64,000 nucleotides of DNA from Haliscomenobacter sp. (GCA_016707205.1 JADJHZ010000002.1:124001-188000), one strand, 5' to 3'; shown: positions 17,261 to 26,028, counted from the first letter of the stretch. Notes: generated by a model not told the origin, from the sequence alone. Made by a program: numbers and translations.

Positions 17261-17299
17261 GCCCATCTCAAAACTATAGGATATGGCGTTTTCCCTTGA
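17261..17299. repeat. Dispersed element D, copy 1, left half (interrupted by IS)
   Basis: GCCCATCTCAAAACTATAGG then ATATGGCGTTTTCCCTTGA matches the elements at 23883 and 44451. The right half resumes after the IS at 18728 (GGAGGCCGGGGGGGGATG...). Confidence 0.75.
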
Positions 17300-18723
17300 A
17301 GCTAATCTTGCAATGTTTTTTCATTTAAGATGCGTAAGAAGGCTGCAAGGTCTTCGAGTTTACGGAGCGCTTCGGCCATGATTTTAATTCCTGGATAAGG
17401 TTGTTTTTTGGTAGGCACGAAGTTTACCAGCTTTCCTAAGGTTCTGATGGCCATGTCCAAGGAAGACCTTGCCTGGGGATCATGAGTGCATAAAACCTTC
17501 ATTTCTATAGGGTCAAAGTAGGCTTCTGGGTCCTGCATCGGGTTTTGTCTAACCGACAGGGTGAGAAAGAGAATACGCCAAGCGATAATGCTGTAAAATG
17601 CCAGGGCGTTGAGGGTGGTGTGAATGTCATCGAACTGAAAGTTCTCTACCTGGAGTGCTCCCGTCTTGCACGTGAAGTGGAATCGCTCGACGGCCCAACG
17701 CATCGAATAACAACGTACTACTCGCGCAGCCTCAGACAAGTCATTTGCCTTCAGGCTTGTAAGCAGTATCCATTGGGCGGGTTTAGACTCATCGAAGTAG
17801 TCTTTCCCATTCTCATCCGTTGCAGCAATTTCGGTAGCTACCACCAAGGAAAGCCCCTGCGTTTTATGTAACTGAGCACTGAGGTCTTTGTGAGGCAGTA
17901 CATGGATTGGAGCAGCTTGAATGCGCAAGGTCAAGTTTACATCCCGATTTTGCCGCCTTACCTGTGTTTGCTGTGTGCCTAAAACAGGTAGCCCTCTGAC
18001 CGCATCAGCCAACTTGGCAATCGTTCGTGTCTCGGGCGTTTCAAATTTTCGGTTTTGGTACAGACGCACCACCAACTCTACCCCCCTTATTCCCGAGGCT
18101 TTAAAAACGCAAAAATATCCGCTTCCCGGTCCTGAACCACAACTACCTTCTTGGATTGGGCTACTTGGCGTAAATGTTCATTAACCGCCTGCAACCCTTC
18201 CTCCCATTTTTGCGATTCTTTTGCAGGGGCATAGGCGCCCTGCCGAGGCCAGTTGTGTTGGTGTATCAATCCCATAGGAATACCCCTTTCATTGACCGCC
18301 AGAACATTGTGCTGAACCACTCCTTTGACATTGCCCTGGATCGTCCCAAGACCTTCCATGGATTGCTGCCCGCTATAGTTGTAATATACCGTATCCTGAG
18401 CCACCACAATCCAGTCGGTGCTGTCCGCTGCGCATCGCTGTACCGTAGCCTGTAGGTGTCCCGATAACATAGTGCATGGTGTCATTGAGGAAGTGGAAAA
18501 ATCCGTCCAATCGTCTGACGAAAACTCTTACCTAAAGCCCGAGAAAAGATACGCCACTTTGTTCACTTATCATATGCGCACCCCGAATTAAACTCCGGCG
18601 TATTTGAGGGTAGAACTCCTTAAACCCTTGCTCAAATTCTACTGCTGACCACATCTGTTTTTGTATTTTTACAGCCTTGAGCCCTCTAAGTTCTACGTTT
18701 TCAAAAACATTGCAAGATTAGCT
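17300..18723 (-). mobile_element. IS4-family insertion sequence (1424 bp, decayed transposase)
   Basis: Terminal inverted repeats of 21 bases (17300-17320 AGCTAATCTTGCAATGTTTTT, and its exact complement at 18703-18723) enclose a broken Tn5/IS50-like transposase. TTGA occurs directly on both sides (17296-17299 and 18724-18727), a probable 4-bp target-site duplication. Removing the IS plus one TTGA rebuilds a sequence matching the uninterrupted element D copy at 44451-44530. Confidence 0.88.
17302..18654 (-). pseudogene. IS4-family transposase, frameshifted at several points
   Basis: The pieces in order are an N-terminal segment from 18654 (M-W-S-A-V-E-F-E-Q-G-F), a segment containing A-L-G-K-S-F-R-Q-T-I-G-R-I-F-P in a second frame, and the DDE core from 18485 to 18087. 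That core has W-I-V-V-A-Q-D-T-V-Y-Y-N-Y with the first Asp and V-V-Q-D-R-E-A-D-I-F with the second Asp. The C-terminal part runs 18075-17302. The Y-x2-R-x3-E-x6-K signature of IS4 family (Y-S-M-R-W-A-V-E ... K) with the catalytic Glu is intact in the C-terminal part. At least three frame changes mean it is inactive as written. The stop codon lies inside the terminal repeat. Confidence 0.85.
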
Positions 18724-18887
18724 TTGAGGAGGCCGGGGGGGGGATGAAACCTTACCCCAGCATCCCGGAAGTTTCATCCCCCTATTTTCGCCGCTCAAAC
18801 GCCCCCAACACACAGACATAGGCCCGCGAATTCCGGAGTATGCGGGGAGCCATTCGTTGCCGGTATGATTTCCTGCGGCTTCCGTGT

Positions 18888-19313
18888 TCATTCACTACAA
18901 TCCTTTTTGGCTTCCTTCAAGAATTGCTCGATATCTCCGGGCTTTCGGGGTCCTCTTTCCAGCCACTCAGGCAACCATTCCGCAATACGTTCGCCCTTGC
19001 AATGCTCGAAAACCCCATTCAGAGGTTCGTTTATCCATTCCCTTTGCCTGATTAACACCAAAGGCGCTTCTGCTCCTTCCGTATGGCTGGAAAACTCCAG
19101 CGCTTCTTCATAGTTTGAAAAAGCAAAATAGTAGTCCTCTCCATTGCACACATCGGCTGCACCCTCTTCCGGATGGCACCAAACCCGGTATTCCAGCACG
19201 TCGTCAAAGAAATACCCGGCTCCTGATTTACATACGGCTGGATACGTTCCAACCCGGTTTTCATCGATTGCAGTAAGGTATTGGCTCATGAGGGGAGTAC
19301 ATTTTGATTTCAT
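18888..19313 (-). CDS. Conserved hypothetical protein (141 aa)
   Basis: A soluble protein with the motifs G-A-G-Y-F-F-D-D-V-L-E-Y-R-V-W-C-H-P-E, D-Y-Y-F-A-F, and E-R-I-A-E-W-L-P-E-W-L. I recognise this arrangement as a widespread conserved family in Proteobacteria and Bacteroidota that databases annotate inconsistently; no function is established. Starts at M-K-S-K or at the internal M-S-Q-Y-L. Confidence 0.7.
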   Translation of the reverse strand: MKSKCTPLMSQYLTAIDENRVGTYPAVCKSGAGYFFDDVLEYRVWCHPEEGAADVCNGEDYYFAFSNYEEALEFSSHTEGAEAPLVLIRQREWINEPLNGVFEHCKGERIAEWLPEWLERGPRKPGDIEQFLKEAKKDCSE

Positions 19314-19470
19314 GCCCGGAATCTCAACGGATTCCTAACTTTTTTACTTTCCATGTTTCTACGCTCCTTGTCTGTTCTGCCATCCGCTTCTGTTCTTTTT
19401 GCATACCCCTTCCACCAGTAGATTGCGGGCATACTATTTCCACAGGGGATTTCTAATCTGTATGTCAATT

Positions 19471-19567
19471 CGCACCCTACTGAACATCATGGAACGAGAC
19501 TTTCCAGATCTGCGAAACCTGGAAGGTCTGTGGGCGGCAGGAAAATGAAAATGTCCAGTAGGGTGCG
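19471..19567. repeat. Dispersed two-stem palindrome, copy B
   Basis: Outer arms CGCACCCTACTGAACAT (19471-19487) and ATGTCCAGTAGGGTGCG (19551-19567) pair with one mismatch. The inner arms (from about 19498 to 19528) are degenerate on the left, while GAAACCTGGAAGGTCT is intact on the right. Same orientation as copy C. Confidence 0.85.
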
Positions 19568-19582
19568 GGAAACCCTTCTTGA

Positions 19583-20263
19583 TCAAAATCTTTCCTTTGA
19601 GTCGTCCAGGTTCCAAATCTTACCTTCAAGTTCAAACTCCCTGAAAATTCGTTTGGCGTCTTCAACAGTCCACTTTGTCCACTCAGGGTTCAGATGGTTA
19701 CCATACCACTTTTTTGAAAAAGCCCAGATTTTTTCAATGGGCTGAATATCTCCTTTCTCAATATGGTGTCTTTTGGTCCAACTGTTTATTTGTTCTTCAT
19801 TTTCAAATACCAGCATATTGCTACATGTGTAAATTACATTGTCCCAAGCATTTTTCATTGGTATTGGAAAGTGAATGAAGTAATTCTTTTCTTGAATTTC
19901 TCCCTTTACTATATGGATTTCAATTTGTTTTGTTTCTGCGCCGATGGTGGTGGTTATTTTCACCTCTTCGTTGAGCAGTGCGGCTACTCCTAATGAACAC
20001 CAAGCACAATTTCCCCACCATTGTCCTTTTTTTGTCTGCACAAAAAAATTTGTCGGGGCTAATGAAAATGGGTGTATCACCCAAATTTTTGGTTCATTTG
20101 GGTGCAACACAACTCCATGGTCGTTTTGAAGGTCATATAGTCCCTTAATAACTTCTTCTTTGCCGGCTTTCAAAGCACCTGCAAGGTCGTCAATAGTTGG
20201 TGCGAAACCGTTATCAATAATCCCTTTGATTATGTGATAATGAAGATTGGAATTTGTTACCAT
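19583..20263 (-). CDS. Alkylmercury lyase (MerB)-like protein
   Basis: The 226-residue protein has a helical N-terminal part and a C-terminal MerB-like region. The active-site block W-W-G-N-C-A-W-C-S-L-G (about residue 82-92) aligns with the W-C-A-L-D motif of MerB, and Y-T-C-S-N-M-L-V-F (about 146-154) aligns with the second catalytic cysteine. MerB uses two Cys plus an Asp to break carbon-mercury bonds. Here the Asp position after W-C-S-L is Gly, so organomercurial lyase activity is doubtful. No merA or merR neighbours. Low-GC accessory gene. Confidence 0.6.
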   Translation of the reverse strand: MVTNSNLHYHIIKGIIDNGFAPTIDDLAGALKAGKEEVIKGLYDLQNDHGVVLHPNEPKIWVIHPFSLAPTNFFVQTKKGQWWGNCAWCSLGVAALLNEEVKITTTIGAETKQIEIHIVKGEIQEKNYFIHFPIPMKNAWDNVIYTCSNMLVFENEEQINSWTKRHHIEKGDIQPIEKIWAFSKKWYGNHLNPEWTKWTVEDAKRIFREFELEGKIWNLDDSKERF

Positions 20264-20356
20264 TTTTTGTCTTGTTTGCCGGTTTTTTACGCTTTCCGGA
20301 TTTGGGGTATATACCGACTGAAAGTTTTTGCAACCACTTTTTCGTTGGCATAATTA

Positions 20357-20953
20357 TTAAATCATGTAAATTAGTCTAGCCGCTAAAGTCCAGTTTAATT
20401 CTTCAATTCTAATTGGCAATGATGCTTTAAAATTAAATCCAACCTTTTTTGTAAAATTATATGTTGTCCCGGCTTGTAATAGTAAGGCTTCCTTATTTTC
20501 ATAAACAATTTGGTCATTAACATTTTCTTTGTCAATGGTTTCAACATTATAATTTAGCAACCTGGTATATGCCAGTCCAATATTCAAGTTCCAGTCGTGA
20601 AATTTGTCTCTTTGAACCACGCCGATAAGCCAGTCAATATGAACTGGTACTTCAACATGATTTAACCAGACTTTTCCATACTGGAGAGCTGGATAATATT
20701 CCGGCAAAATATATTCTCCATTTTGGCTAAATAAAATTTCCATTCCCAATTGAGCATGTTTACTGAGTTTTGCAGTTCCAATAATACCAGTATTTAGGCC
20801 AAAATAATCCATAACTCCATTCCCTTCTAGTTCTGAGAAATTTAAGCCGGCAATAAATCCTGCATTAAATTTTGATGTTTGCGCACTGGAGTCTATGGAA
20901 GTAAAAATAAATAACGTAATAATTGCAAAGAAATGGTTAATCTTGTTAAACAT
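20357..20953 (-). CDS. PorT-like / outer-membrane beta-barrel family protein
   Basis: The 198-residue product has a signal peptide (F-A-I-I-T-L-F-I-F, cleavage after S-S-A-Q) and an eight-strand-barrel-like mature domain of the PorT/OMP_b-brl_2 class. Typical features are F-N-A-G-F-I-A-G-L-N-F near the start, alternating aromatic residues, and a C-terminal strand W-T-L-A-A-R-L-I-Y. Function unknown. AT-rich; located in the mosaic region on the same strand as its neighbours. Confidence 0.7.
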   Translation of the reverse strand: MFNKINHFFAIITLFIFTSIDSSAQTSKFNAGFIAGLNFSELEGNGVMDYFGLNTGIIGTAKLSKHAQLGMEILFSQNGEYILPEYYPALQYGKVWLNHVEVPVHIDWLIGVVQRDKFHDWNLNIGLAYTRLLNYNVETIDKENVNDQIVYENKEALLLQAGTTYNFTKKVGFNFKASLPIRIEELNWTLAARLIYMI

Positions 20954-20997
20954 AGCTGTTCATATTGATTCAAAACAAAATGGCGCTTACATTGGCG

Positions 20998-21165
20998 GCA
21001 GGCATCGCTTGCAGAAGCACATTTATCTGCCAGTTATTCGGATTCGAATCCCCGATGCCGCCTTTATCCTGCTTACCTATTATACGCCGGCAGCCCCACC
21101 TTGCGCATCACCACGACGGCGTCGAACCGCTTTCGGGGCAAGAAGCGAATCCGCCCTCCGTTTTC
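20998..21165. repeat. Direct repeat (with 25841-26000) covering the 3' end of the ere-like gene
   Basis: About 165 bases containing the last ~30 codons of the esterase-like gene and ~75 bases after it recur imperfectly at 25841-26000 in the same orientation. The two copies flank a 4.7-kb block. Confidence 0.85.
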
Positions 21166-22323
21166 GACTTCGTAGCCGTGCACCGGGGCCGACAGCCATG
21201 CGCACGCGTTGGGGCCGGGCGTCAGGTCCAAAAAGGTGATGGGGTACAAGCCTGCGAGCGTTTCGATGTCGTTTGGCTGATCGTTAAAAAAGGGCTTGTT
21301 GGTTTTCGTCCACCACTCGTAGGTTTCGCCCTCACGGGCGAACAGCCCGATATGGAAGGCGGAGTCTTTAAACGTTTCCTGGACGTACTGGCCCATCCAT
21401 TTGAATGGGTTCCCCTCCGGGCTGGTTTTGCCGATATGGCCGTTGTGGGCCCAGATGATCATTTTTTTTCCCGGATAGATTTTCTGCATGAGCCAGAACA
21501 GGTTGTCGGCCATCAGGCTGTCGCGCCGGGCCGAGGGGTCTTCGGTGTTCCAATCCAGGGATACGCTTTCCCGGAGGTTGATCAGCGCCCGCTCGACAAA
21601 GGCGAAGTCGGTATCCGTCAGGCGGCGCTCCGCCTGGATCGGCGCCCGGTTGGTCCGAACGGCGTTCAGGGCAAAAGAAACCGCTGTTTGGATCGTGTCC
21701 GCGAGCCGGAACAAAGGCGCCCGGTCGGGCTGCCACAGCAGGGACGGGATTTGGTAATACTTCCCGACCGCGTTCATCACGCTGTCGGCCTCCAGGGGGT
21801 CGTACTGCCTCAGCAACTCCCAGACCAGGTTCAGGGAAGCGCCGAAATTCTGGGAGTCGAACCCACAGTACCGCAGCGGATCAGGGCCGGCCGCCGTCGC
21901 TTTGATGTAGTCAAACAGCGGGTTGATCTCCGCGCACTGGAAGTTGCCAAACACAGTGTTGTTTCGAAGCGCCACGGCGGAGATGGTGTCGGCCTTTCGG
22001 TACTCCAGGTACACATCCCCGATTCCGCTCTCGATGGCCAGCACCTCAAAACCGCATTCCGCATGCAGGAATTTCACCAGCCTCGACTTCAGCGAATAAT
22101 ACTCGCCGATGCCGTGGGAGCTCTCCCCAAGGAGTACGACTTTTTTGTCCTTCAGTATCCGTTTCAAAAATGCCAGGTCCGAATAATCCTCCGACGTAGC
22201 AGAGGCAAGGGCATGCCCGCCCGCCTTTAAACAAACGGTGTCTATCCCCTGCGGAAGCTGAGCCCACGACGGACGGAATAGAAGAGCAGAAGACAGCAGT
22301 AGAAGAATCCATTTAGTGCGCAT
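21073..22323 (-). CDS. Erythromycin esterase family protein
   Basis: The 416-residue protein has a signal peptide (L-L-L-L-S-S-A-L-L-F ... W-A-Q) and the EreA-type catalytic pattern. V-V-L-L-G-E-S-S-H-G-I-G-E carries the first His-Glu region, L-A-I-E-S-G the second Glu, and I-I-W-A-H-N-G-H-I-G-K the His pair. Classic Ere enzymes hydrolyse the macrolide lactone; exported Bacteroidota members probably act on other esters or are of unknown role. Three partial relics of this gene lie elsewhere in the window (25.9, 33.0 and 36.2 kb), so the family has been duplicated and lost here. Confidence 0.85.
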   Translation of the reverse strand: MRTKWILLLLSSALLFRPSWAQLPQGIDTVCLKAGGHALASATSEDYSDLAFLKRILKDKKVVLLGESSHGIGEYYSLKSRLVKFLHAECGFEVLAIESGIGDVYLEYRKADTISAVALRNNTVFGNFQCAEINPLFDYIKATAAGPDPLRYCGFDSQNFGASLNLVWELLRQYDPLEADSVMNAVGKYYQIPSLLWQPDRAPLFRLADTIQTAVSFALNAVRTNRAPIQAERRLTDTDFAFVERALINLRESVSLDWNTEDPSARRDSLMADNLFWLMQKIYPGKKMIIWAHNGHIGKTSPEGNPFKWMGQYVQETFKDSAFHIGLFAREGETYEWWTKTNKPFFNDQPNDIETLAGLYPITFLDLTPGPNACAWLSAPVHGYEVENGGRIRFLPRKRFDAVVVMRKVGLPAYNR

Positions 22324-22719
22324 AGAAGAGAAGGGTTTCGGGTGAATAAAGGGGTTACTCTTGGTTTCTTAACGCCCGGAAGGGCAAAAAAATTACCCCG
22401 GAGGTTGAATGGGGAACGCTGCGCTCCCTCCACCCGTTCATGGGCCCCTGCGATCACCCCTACGCCATCCGTATGCTGGCCAACCGTTTTTCCGTCGGCC
22501 CCGCGCAAACCGCCAACGAAAAACCTTTCTTCCTTTTTTGGGGGTGGAGCAAGGGAATTGAGGTTGTTTTTGTACGGGCTGAACGGTTTGCAGATTTGCG
22601 ATGGGCGGGATTTTTACCACAAATGTTCATTCGGAGAACTAAACTTTCAGTAACCACAAAACTGTCTGCGGAGCACGAAACCCCGCCTATTGCAAATGTG
22701 CTGTTAGCAACAGTTGTTT
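22324..22719. other. Intergenic region containing an attC-like element
   Basis: No gene. The right part (22580-22709) is an attC-like palindrome (separate entry). The left part is unremarkable GC-rich sequence. Confidence 0.5.
22580..22709. repeat. attC-like element
   Basis: Starts TGAACGGTTTGCAG and ends GTGCTGTTAGCA. The arms GCAGATTTGCGATGGGCGGG (22590-22609) and CCCGCCTATTGCAAATGTGC (22682-22701) pair almost throughout. Between them, GAGAACTAAACTTTCAGTAA and the CTGTCTGC..GAGCAC segment resemble the copies at 44688, 45289 and 46188. Confidence 0.7.
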
Positions 22720-23820
22720 TTAGTTCGTCCAAGGTTCTTTGTCTTTAGCATTCATGAATTTCTCCCCATCATAAAGGCTTATTCCTTGCCATGTGCCAAA
22801 CCAAAGCTGCTGTTTGTTATCCTCGAAAATACTTTGGACCCCGTTGGTAGTTAATCCGTTTTCGGTGGTGAATTGGGTAAAATTTGTCCCGTCATATCGG
22901 TACACCCCTTTGTTTTCAACCGAAAACCAAATATTGCCTTTGCTATCTTCAAATAAATTTCCTATTTCTACCCCTTCAATTACTCCCTCTTTGGTAAAAT
23001 TGGTATACGTCTTGCCATCAAATTTACTTACGCCTCCATAAAATGTTCCAATCCAAATATTTCCATGCTTGTCCTCCAGGATATCCGCAGCATTATTGTC
23101 CGTAAGTCCATTCTTATCGGTTAAATGCGTAAATTCCCCTTTATGGTATTTGAAAATGCCATTCCCATCCGTAACAAGCCAAATGGTTCCATTTTTGTCT
23201 TCTATAATTTTAAAAACCAATTGATCAGACAGCATGTGCTGCGGATTTGCGACCATTGAATCCGGCAACAAAAAAGGCATAAACTTTTTTCCGTCAAAAC
23301 GACCAACGCCTTCAATCGTTCCAACCCAAATTAGCCCGCTCTTGTCAATGGTTAACCCCCAAATTTCTCCATTTTGCAATCCTTCTTTTTCTGAAAATGT
23401 TGTAAACTTCGCTCCATCGTATTTAAGAAGTCCATCGGAAGTTCCAAACCATACATTACCTGCTTTATCTTCCACAATTTCTCTAACCGCCAAATATGGG
23501 GAGGTTCCTTCGACTGAAACGGTTTCAAGTGTTTGCCCATCGTAGCGGATAATCCCATTTCCATTTGTTCCAAACCAATAGGTCCCTTTTGTATCTTGAT
23601 ACATAGCCCGGACGAACTCGCGCACCATTCCATTTAAATTGGTGTGAATTTGCGGAAACACGGTATTTTGCTTCAAGGCAGGTGTTTGGTTCTTGGGGGT
23701 GGTTTCCTTCTTTTCTACCTGTTCATTTACTTGTCCATAGCAAGAAGTAAGATGAAGTGCGATAAACACAAAAGCTAGAATTTTTGACGAAAGGGCTTTT
23801 TTGCTTTTTATTTCTATCAT
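22720..23820 (-). CDS. Lipoprotein with two-component-regulator propeller repeats
   Basis: The 366-residue protein carries a lipoprotein signal (L-A-F-V-F-I-A-L-H-L-T-S-C). Six to seven Reg_prop propeller repeats of about 40 residues follow, each with G-N-V/I-W-F/I-G-T ... K-Y/F-D-G-K-x-F/Y-T. In hybrid two-component systems such propellers sense polysaccharides, but here no membrane kinase or output domain follows, so it is a stand-alone envelope protein. Ligand unknown. It lies directly after an attC-like element. Confidence 0.85.
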   Translation of the reverse strand: MIEIKSKKALSSKILAFVFIALHLTSCYGQVNEQVEKKETTPKNQTPALKQNTVFPQIHTNLNGMVREFVRAMYQDTKGTYWFGTNGNGIIRYDGQTLETVSVEGTSPYLAVREIVEDKAGNVWFGTSDGLLKYDGAKFTTFSEKEGLQNGEIWGLTIDKSGLIWVGTIEGVGRFDGKKFMPFLLPDSMVANPQHMLSDQLVFKIIEDKNGTIWLVTDGNGIFKYHKGEFTHLTDKNGLTDNNAADILEDKHGNIWIGTFYGGVSKFDGKTYTNFTKEGVIEGVEIGNLFEDSKGNIWFSVENKGVYRYDGTNFTQFTTENGLTTNGVQSIFEDNKQQLWFGTWQGISLYDGEKFMNAKDKEPWTN

Positions 23821-23882
23821 AATTTTATTTTTTCAAGGTTGGCGCCGGTTGTATGCTCCATGTTGTGTACGGCCTTACTAGA

Positions 23883-23944
23883 AGCCATCTCAAAACTAAA
23901 GAATATGACGTTCTCCCCCTGGAAAGGGTTTTGAGATAGCTTTT
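23883..23944. repeat. Dispersed element D, copy 2 (palindromic)
   Basis: AAGCCATCTCAAAAC at the left and GTTTTGAGATAGCTT at the right are complementary with one mismatch. The middle ATGACGTTCTCCCCC is shared with copies at 17261 and 44451. Confidence 0.75.
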
Positions 23945-23964
23945 AGTATCCCGCACAGGCGTTT

Positions 23965-24870
23965 TTAGTTTAAATTTCTATATTCTATCGGCGTCTGGCC
24001 TGTCTTTTGTTTGAAGAGTTTGCTAAAATATTGGGGATACTCAAACCCTAAAGCATAAGCAACTTCACTTACCGAATGGTCGGTGTTAAGCAGAATGTTT
24101 TTTGCTTCTTCAATCAGGTAATAATGAATGTGGTCTTGCGCATGCATACCTGTTTCTTTTTTCAACAGGTCGCTTAAGTAACTGGCAGATAAGTGCACCT
24201 GTTCTGCTAAATATTTTACGGTCGGCAAACCCGTTTCTTTTACCTTGCCCGTTTTGAAGTATGTTTTTAATAATTTCTCCACTTTCGAAACGGTGTTGGA
24301 ATTGATGGTTGTCCGGGTAATAAATTGCCTTCCATAATACCTCAAGCAATAATTCAGCAACAACTCAATATTGGTCACAATTAGTTTTTGGCTGTGATTG
24401 TCTATATTCTCTTGTAATTCGGTTTCAATTTTTTGAACACAATCGTACAAGATTTGTTTTTCCTTGTCGGACAAATGCAATGCTTCAGAAGTTTCGTAAG
24501 AAAAGAACGTGTACTCCGTCATTTTGTCTCCTAAGGACGTGCCGCGAAGCAAGTCGGGGTGAAAAAACAAACCCCAACCCATCATATTATCCTTCTTTTC
24601 AATTTCATTGTCCATCGTCAGCACTTGCTTTGGCGCAATGCAAATTAAACTCCCTTCCTGAAAATCGTAAGGTTGCCTTCCATACCTAAGATGGTTAGCG
24701 CAATAATTTTTAAACATGATGGAATAAAAGTCTGCACTGATTCTTGTCCCTTCTTCTGTGTGTTCATCTACTTTACTAAAATCAACAACAGCAACCAAAG
24801 GATGCTTCGTTGTACAACGCACGAAGTTGTTAATGTCAGAAATGCTTGTTAATTGAATAATAGGTTTCAT
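23965..24870 (-). CDS. AraC family transcriptional regulator
   Basis: The 301-residue protein has an N-terminal ligand/dimer domain of unknown specificity and a C-terminal two-helix-turn-helix AraC domain (about residues 200-300). The domain carries V-K-Y-L-A-E-Q-V-H-L-S-A-S-Y-L, K-K-E-T-G and the second helix A-Y-A-L-G-F-E-Y-P-Q-Y-F-S-K-L-F-K. It starts one base after the stop of the SDR gene (24872), so the two genes are almost surely cotranscribed, with the SDR first. The regulator probably controls the SDR gene (inference). Confidence 0.9.
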   Translation of the reverse strand: MKPIIQLTSISDINNFVRCTTKHPLVAVVDFSKVDEHTEEGTRISADFYSIMFKNYCANHLRYGRQPYDFQEGSLICIAPKQVLTMDNEIEKKDNMMGWGLFFHPDLLRGTSLGDKMTEYTFFSYETSEALHLSDKEKQILYDCVQKIETELQENIDNHSQKLIVTNIELLLNYCLRYYGRQFITRTTINSNTVSKVEKLLKTYFKTGKVKETGLPTVKYLAEQVHLSASYLSDLLKKETGMHAQDHIHYYLIEEAKNILLNTDHSVSEVAYALGFEYPQYFSKLFKQKTGQTPIEYRNLN

Positions 24871-24871
24871 T

Positions 24872-25690
24872 TTATATCTGGCTCATAACTATTTTATCAA
24901 ATAATCTATCCCCCAAATAGACCCTCATCCAAACCATAGGTTTTGCCCAAAGACCAACCCGGTACCTGGTTGAAGGTTTTTTCGAATTTACAATTTTACT
25001 TATAGTTTTTGAAACTACGGTCACCTTTGAGCCTTGCCCGCGGTCGTACATTTTCCTGGTTGCAGCTACCAGTTTGTTGGTTAGTGCAGCATAAGCACCT
25101 TTTGAAGAAAATTGGTTCAGGTTTTGCAGCATAACATCGCCAAACTCAGTTACTATAATTCCTGGTTCCAAGACAACGACATGTATATTAAACGGTTTGA
25201 GTTCCAACCTTAAGCAATCGCTAAATCCTTCAACGGCATGTTTGCTGGCATGATACCAAGCTCCCATAGGCGTATACATTTTGCCACCCATTGAAGACGT
25301 GTTGATAATGGTACCTGCGTTTGCTTCGCGCATATAGGGTACTACTTTTTGCGTGACAGCTGCTAATCCAAATACATTTACCTCAAATTGCCGTCTGGCT
25401 TCTTCCACCGGAATGTCTTCAACAGCGCCATACAGTCCGTAACCTGCATTGTTCCAAAGTACATCAATTTTTCCTTCTTTTTGGAGAATGGTATCAACCA
25501 CATGTTGAATGTCGGTTTCTTTTGTTACATCCATTTGAATTGGGTATCCGCCCAAATCTTTAAGGTCTTGCATTTGGTCTATGCGTCTTGCGACACAATA
25601 AACGGTGTGCCCTTGCTGAAGGAGTACTTTTGCCGTTTCTTTACCCATTCCCGAACTGGCGCCTGTGATTAAAACTACTTTTTTGCTCAT
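24872..25690 (-). CDS. SDR family oxidoreductase
   Basis: The 272-residue NAD(P)-dependent short-chain dehydrogenase has the cofactor motif T-G-A-S-S-G-M-G (about residues 9-16), N-N-A-G (about 86-89), and the catalytic Y-H-A-S-K (Tyr and Lys about 152-156). Start set at the ATG giving M-S-K-K-V-V-L-I-T-G, which matches family length and leaves out an unlikely N-terminal extension. It is the first gene of a two-gene unit with the AraC regulator, a common pairing in Bacteroidota. Substrate unknown. Confidence 0.92.
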   Translation of the reverse strand: MSKKVVLITGASSGMGKETAKVLLQQGHTVYCVARRIDQMQDLKDLGGYPIQMDVTKETDIQHVVDTILQKEGKIDVLWNNAGYGLYGAVEDIPVEEARRQFEVNVFGLAAVTQKVVPYMREANAGTIINTSSMGGKMYTPMGAWYHASKHAVEGFSDCLRLELKPFNIHVVVLEPGIIVTEFGDVMLQNLNQFSSKGAYAALTNKLVAATRKMYDRGQGSKVTVVSKTISKIVNSKKPSTRYRVGLWAKPMVWMRVYLGDRLFDKIVMSQI

Positions 25691-25840
25691 TTTTTGATCT
25701 TTAAAGGTATAGCGCAAAGGTCCGTCGAATGAGCAGTTATCTGTTAATACAAATTCAGGGTTGTTGTATACTTTTTGCGGATTACCGGCTTTCCTCAAAG
25801 CCCCTTTTGCATGTAGGATTCCGCCGAACTCTCATTTGGG

Positions 25841-26000
25841 GCAGGTATCGCTTAAGAAGCGCTTATATGCGTCCGTCGGATTCGAGTCCCCTGATGCAGA
25901 CTTTATCCTGCTTACTTATACGCGGGCAACCCCACCTTGCGCATCACCACGACGGCGTCAAACCGCTTTCGGGGCAGGAAGCGAATCCGCCCTGCGGTTT
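25841..26000 (-). pseudogene. Erythromycin-esterase-like 3' fragment (relic 1; direct repeat of 20998-21165)
   Basis: The minus strand encodes the tail G-R-I-R-F-L-P-R-K-R-F-D-A-V-V-V-M-R-K-V-G-L-P-A almost unchanged, but the rest of the gene is missing. Downstream non-coding sequence is copied too, so it is a DNA duplication and not gene homology alone. Confidence 0.75.
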
Positions 26001-26028
26001 AGAGGGCTCTTAGCTCCTCCGGAATTTT

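Noticed and set aside
19583..20263. Part of a mercury-resistance operon
   Set aside because: No merA, merR, merT or merP neighbours, and the catalytic Asp is missing.
21040..21065. tRNA 3' end (GGATTCGAATCC)
   Set aside because: The T-loop closing G53-C61 pair is not satisfied and no cloverleaf can be drawn; it is part of the direct repeat shared with 25.9 kb.
20965..22230. 421-residue plus-strand reading frame opposite the erythromycin-esterase-like gene
   Set aside because: Antisense to a gene with intact catalytic motifs; Gln/Arg/Pro-rich shadow.
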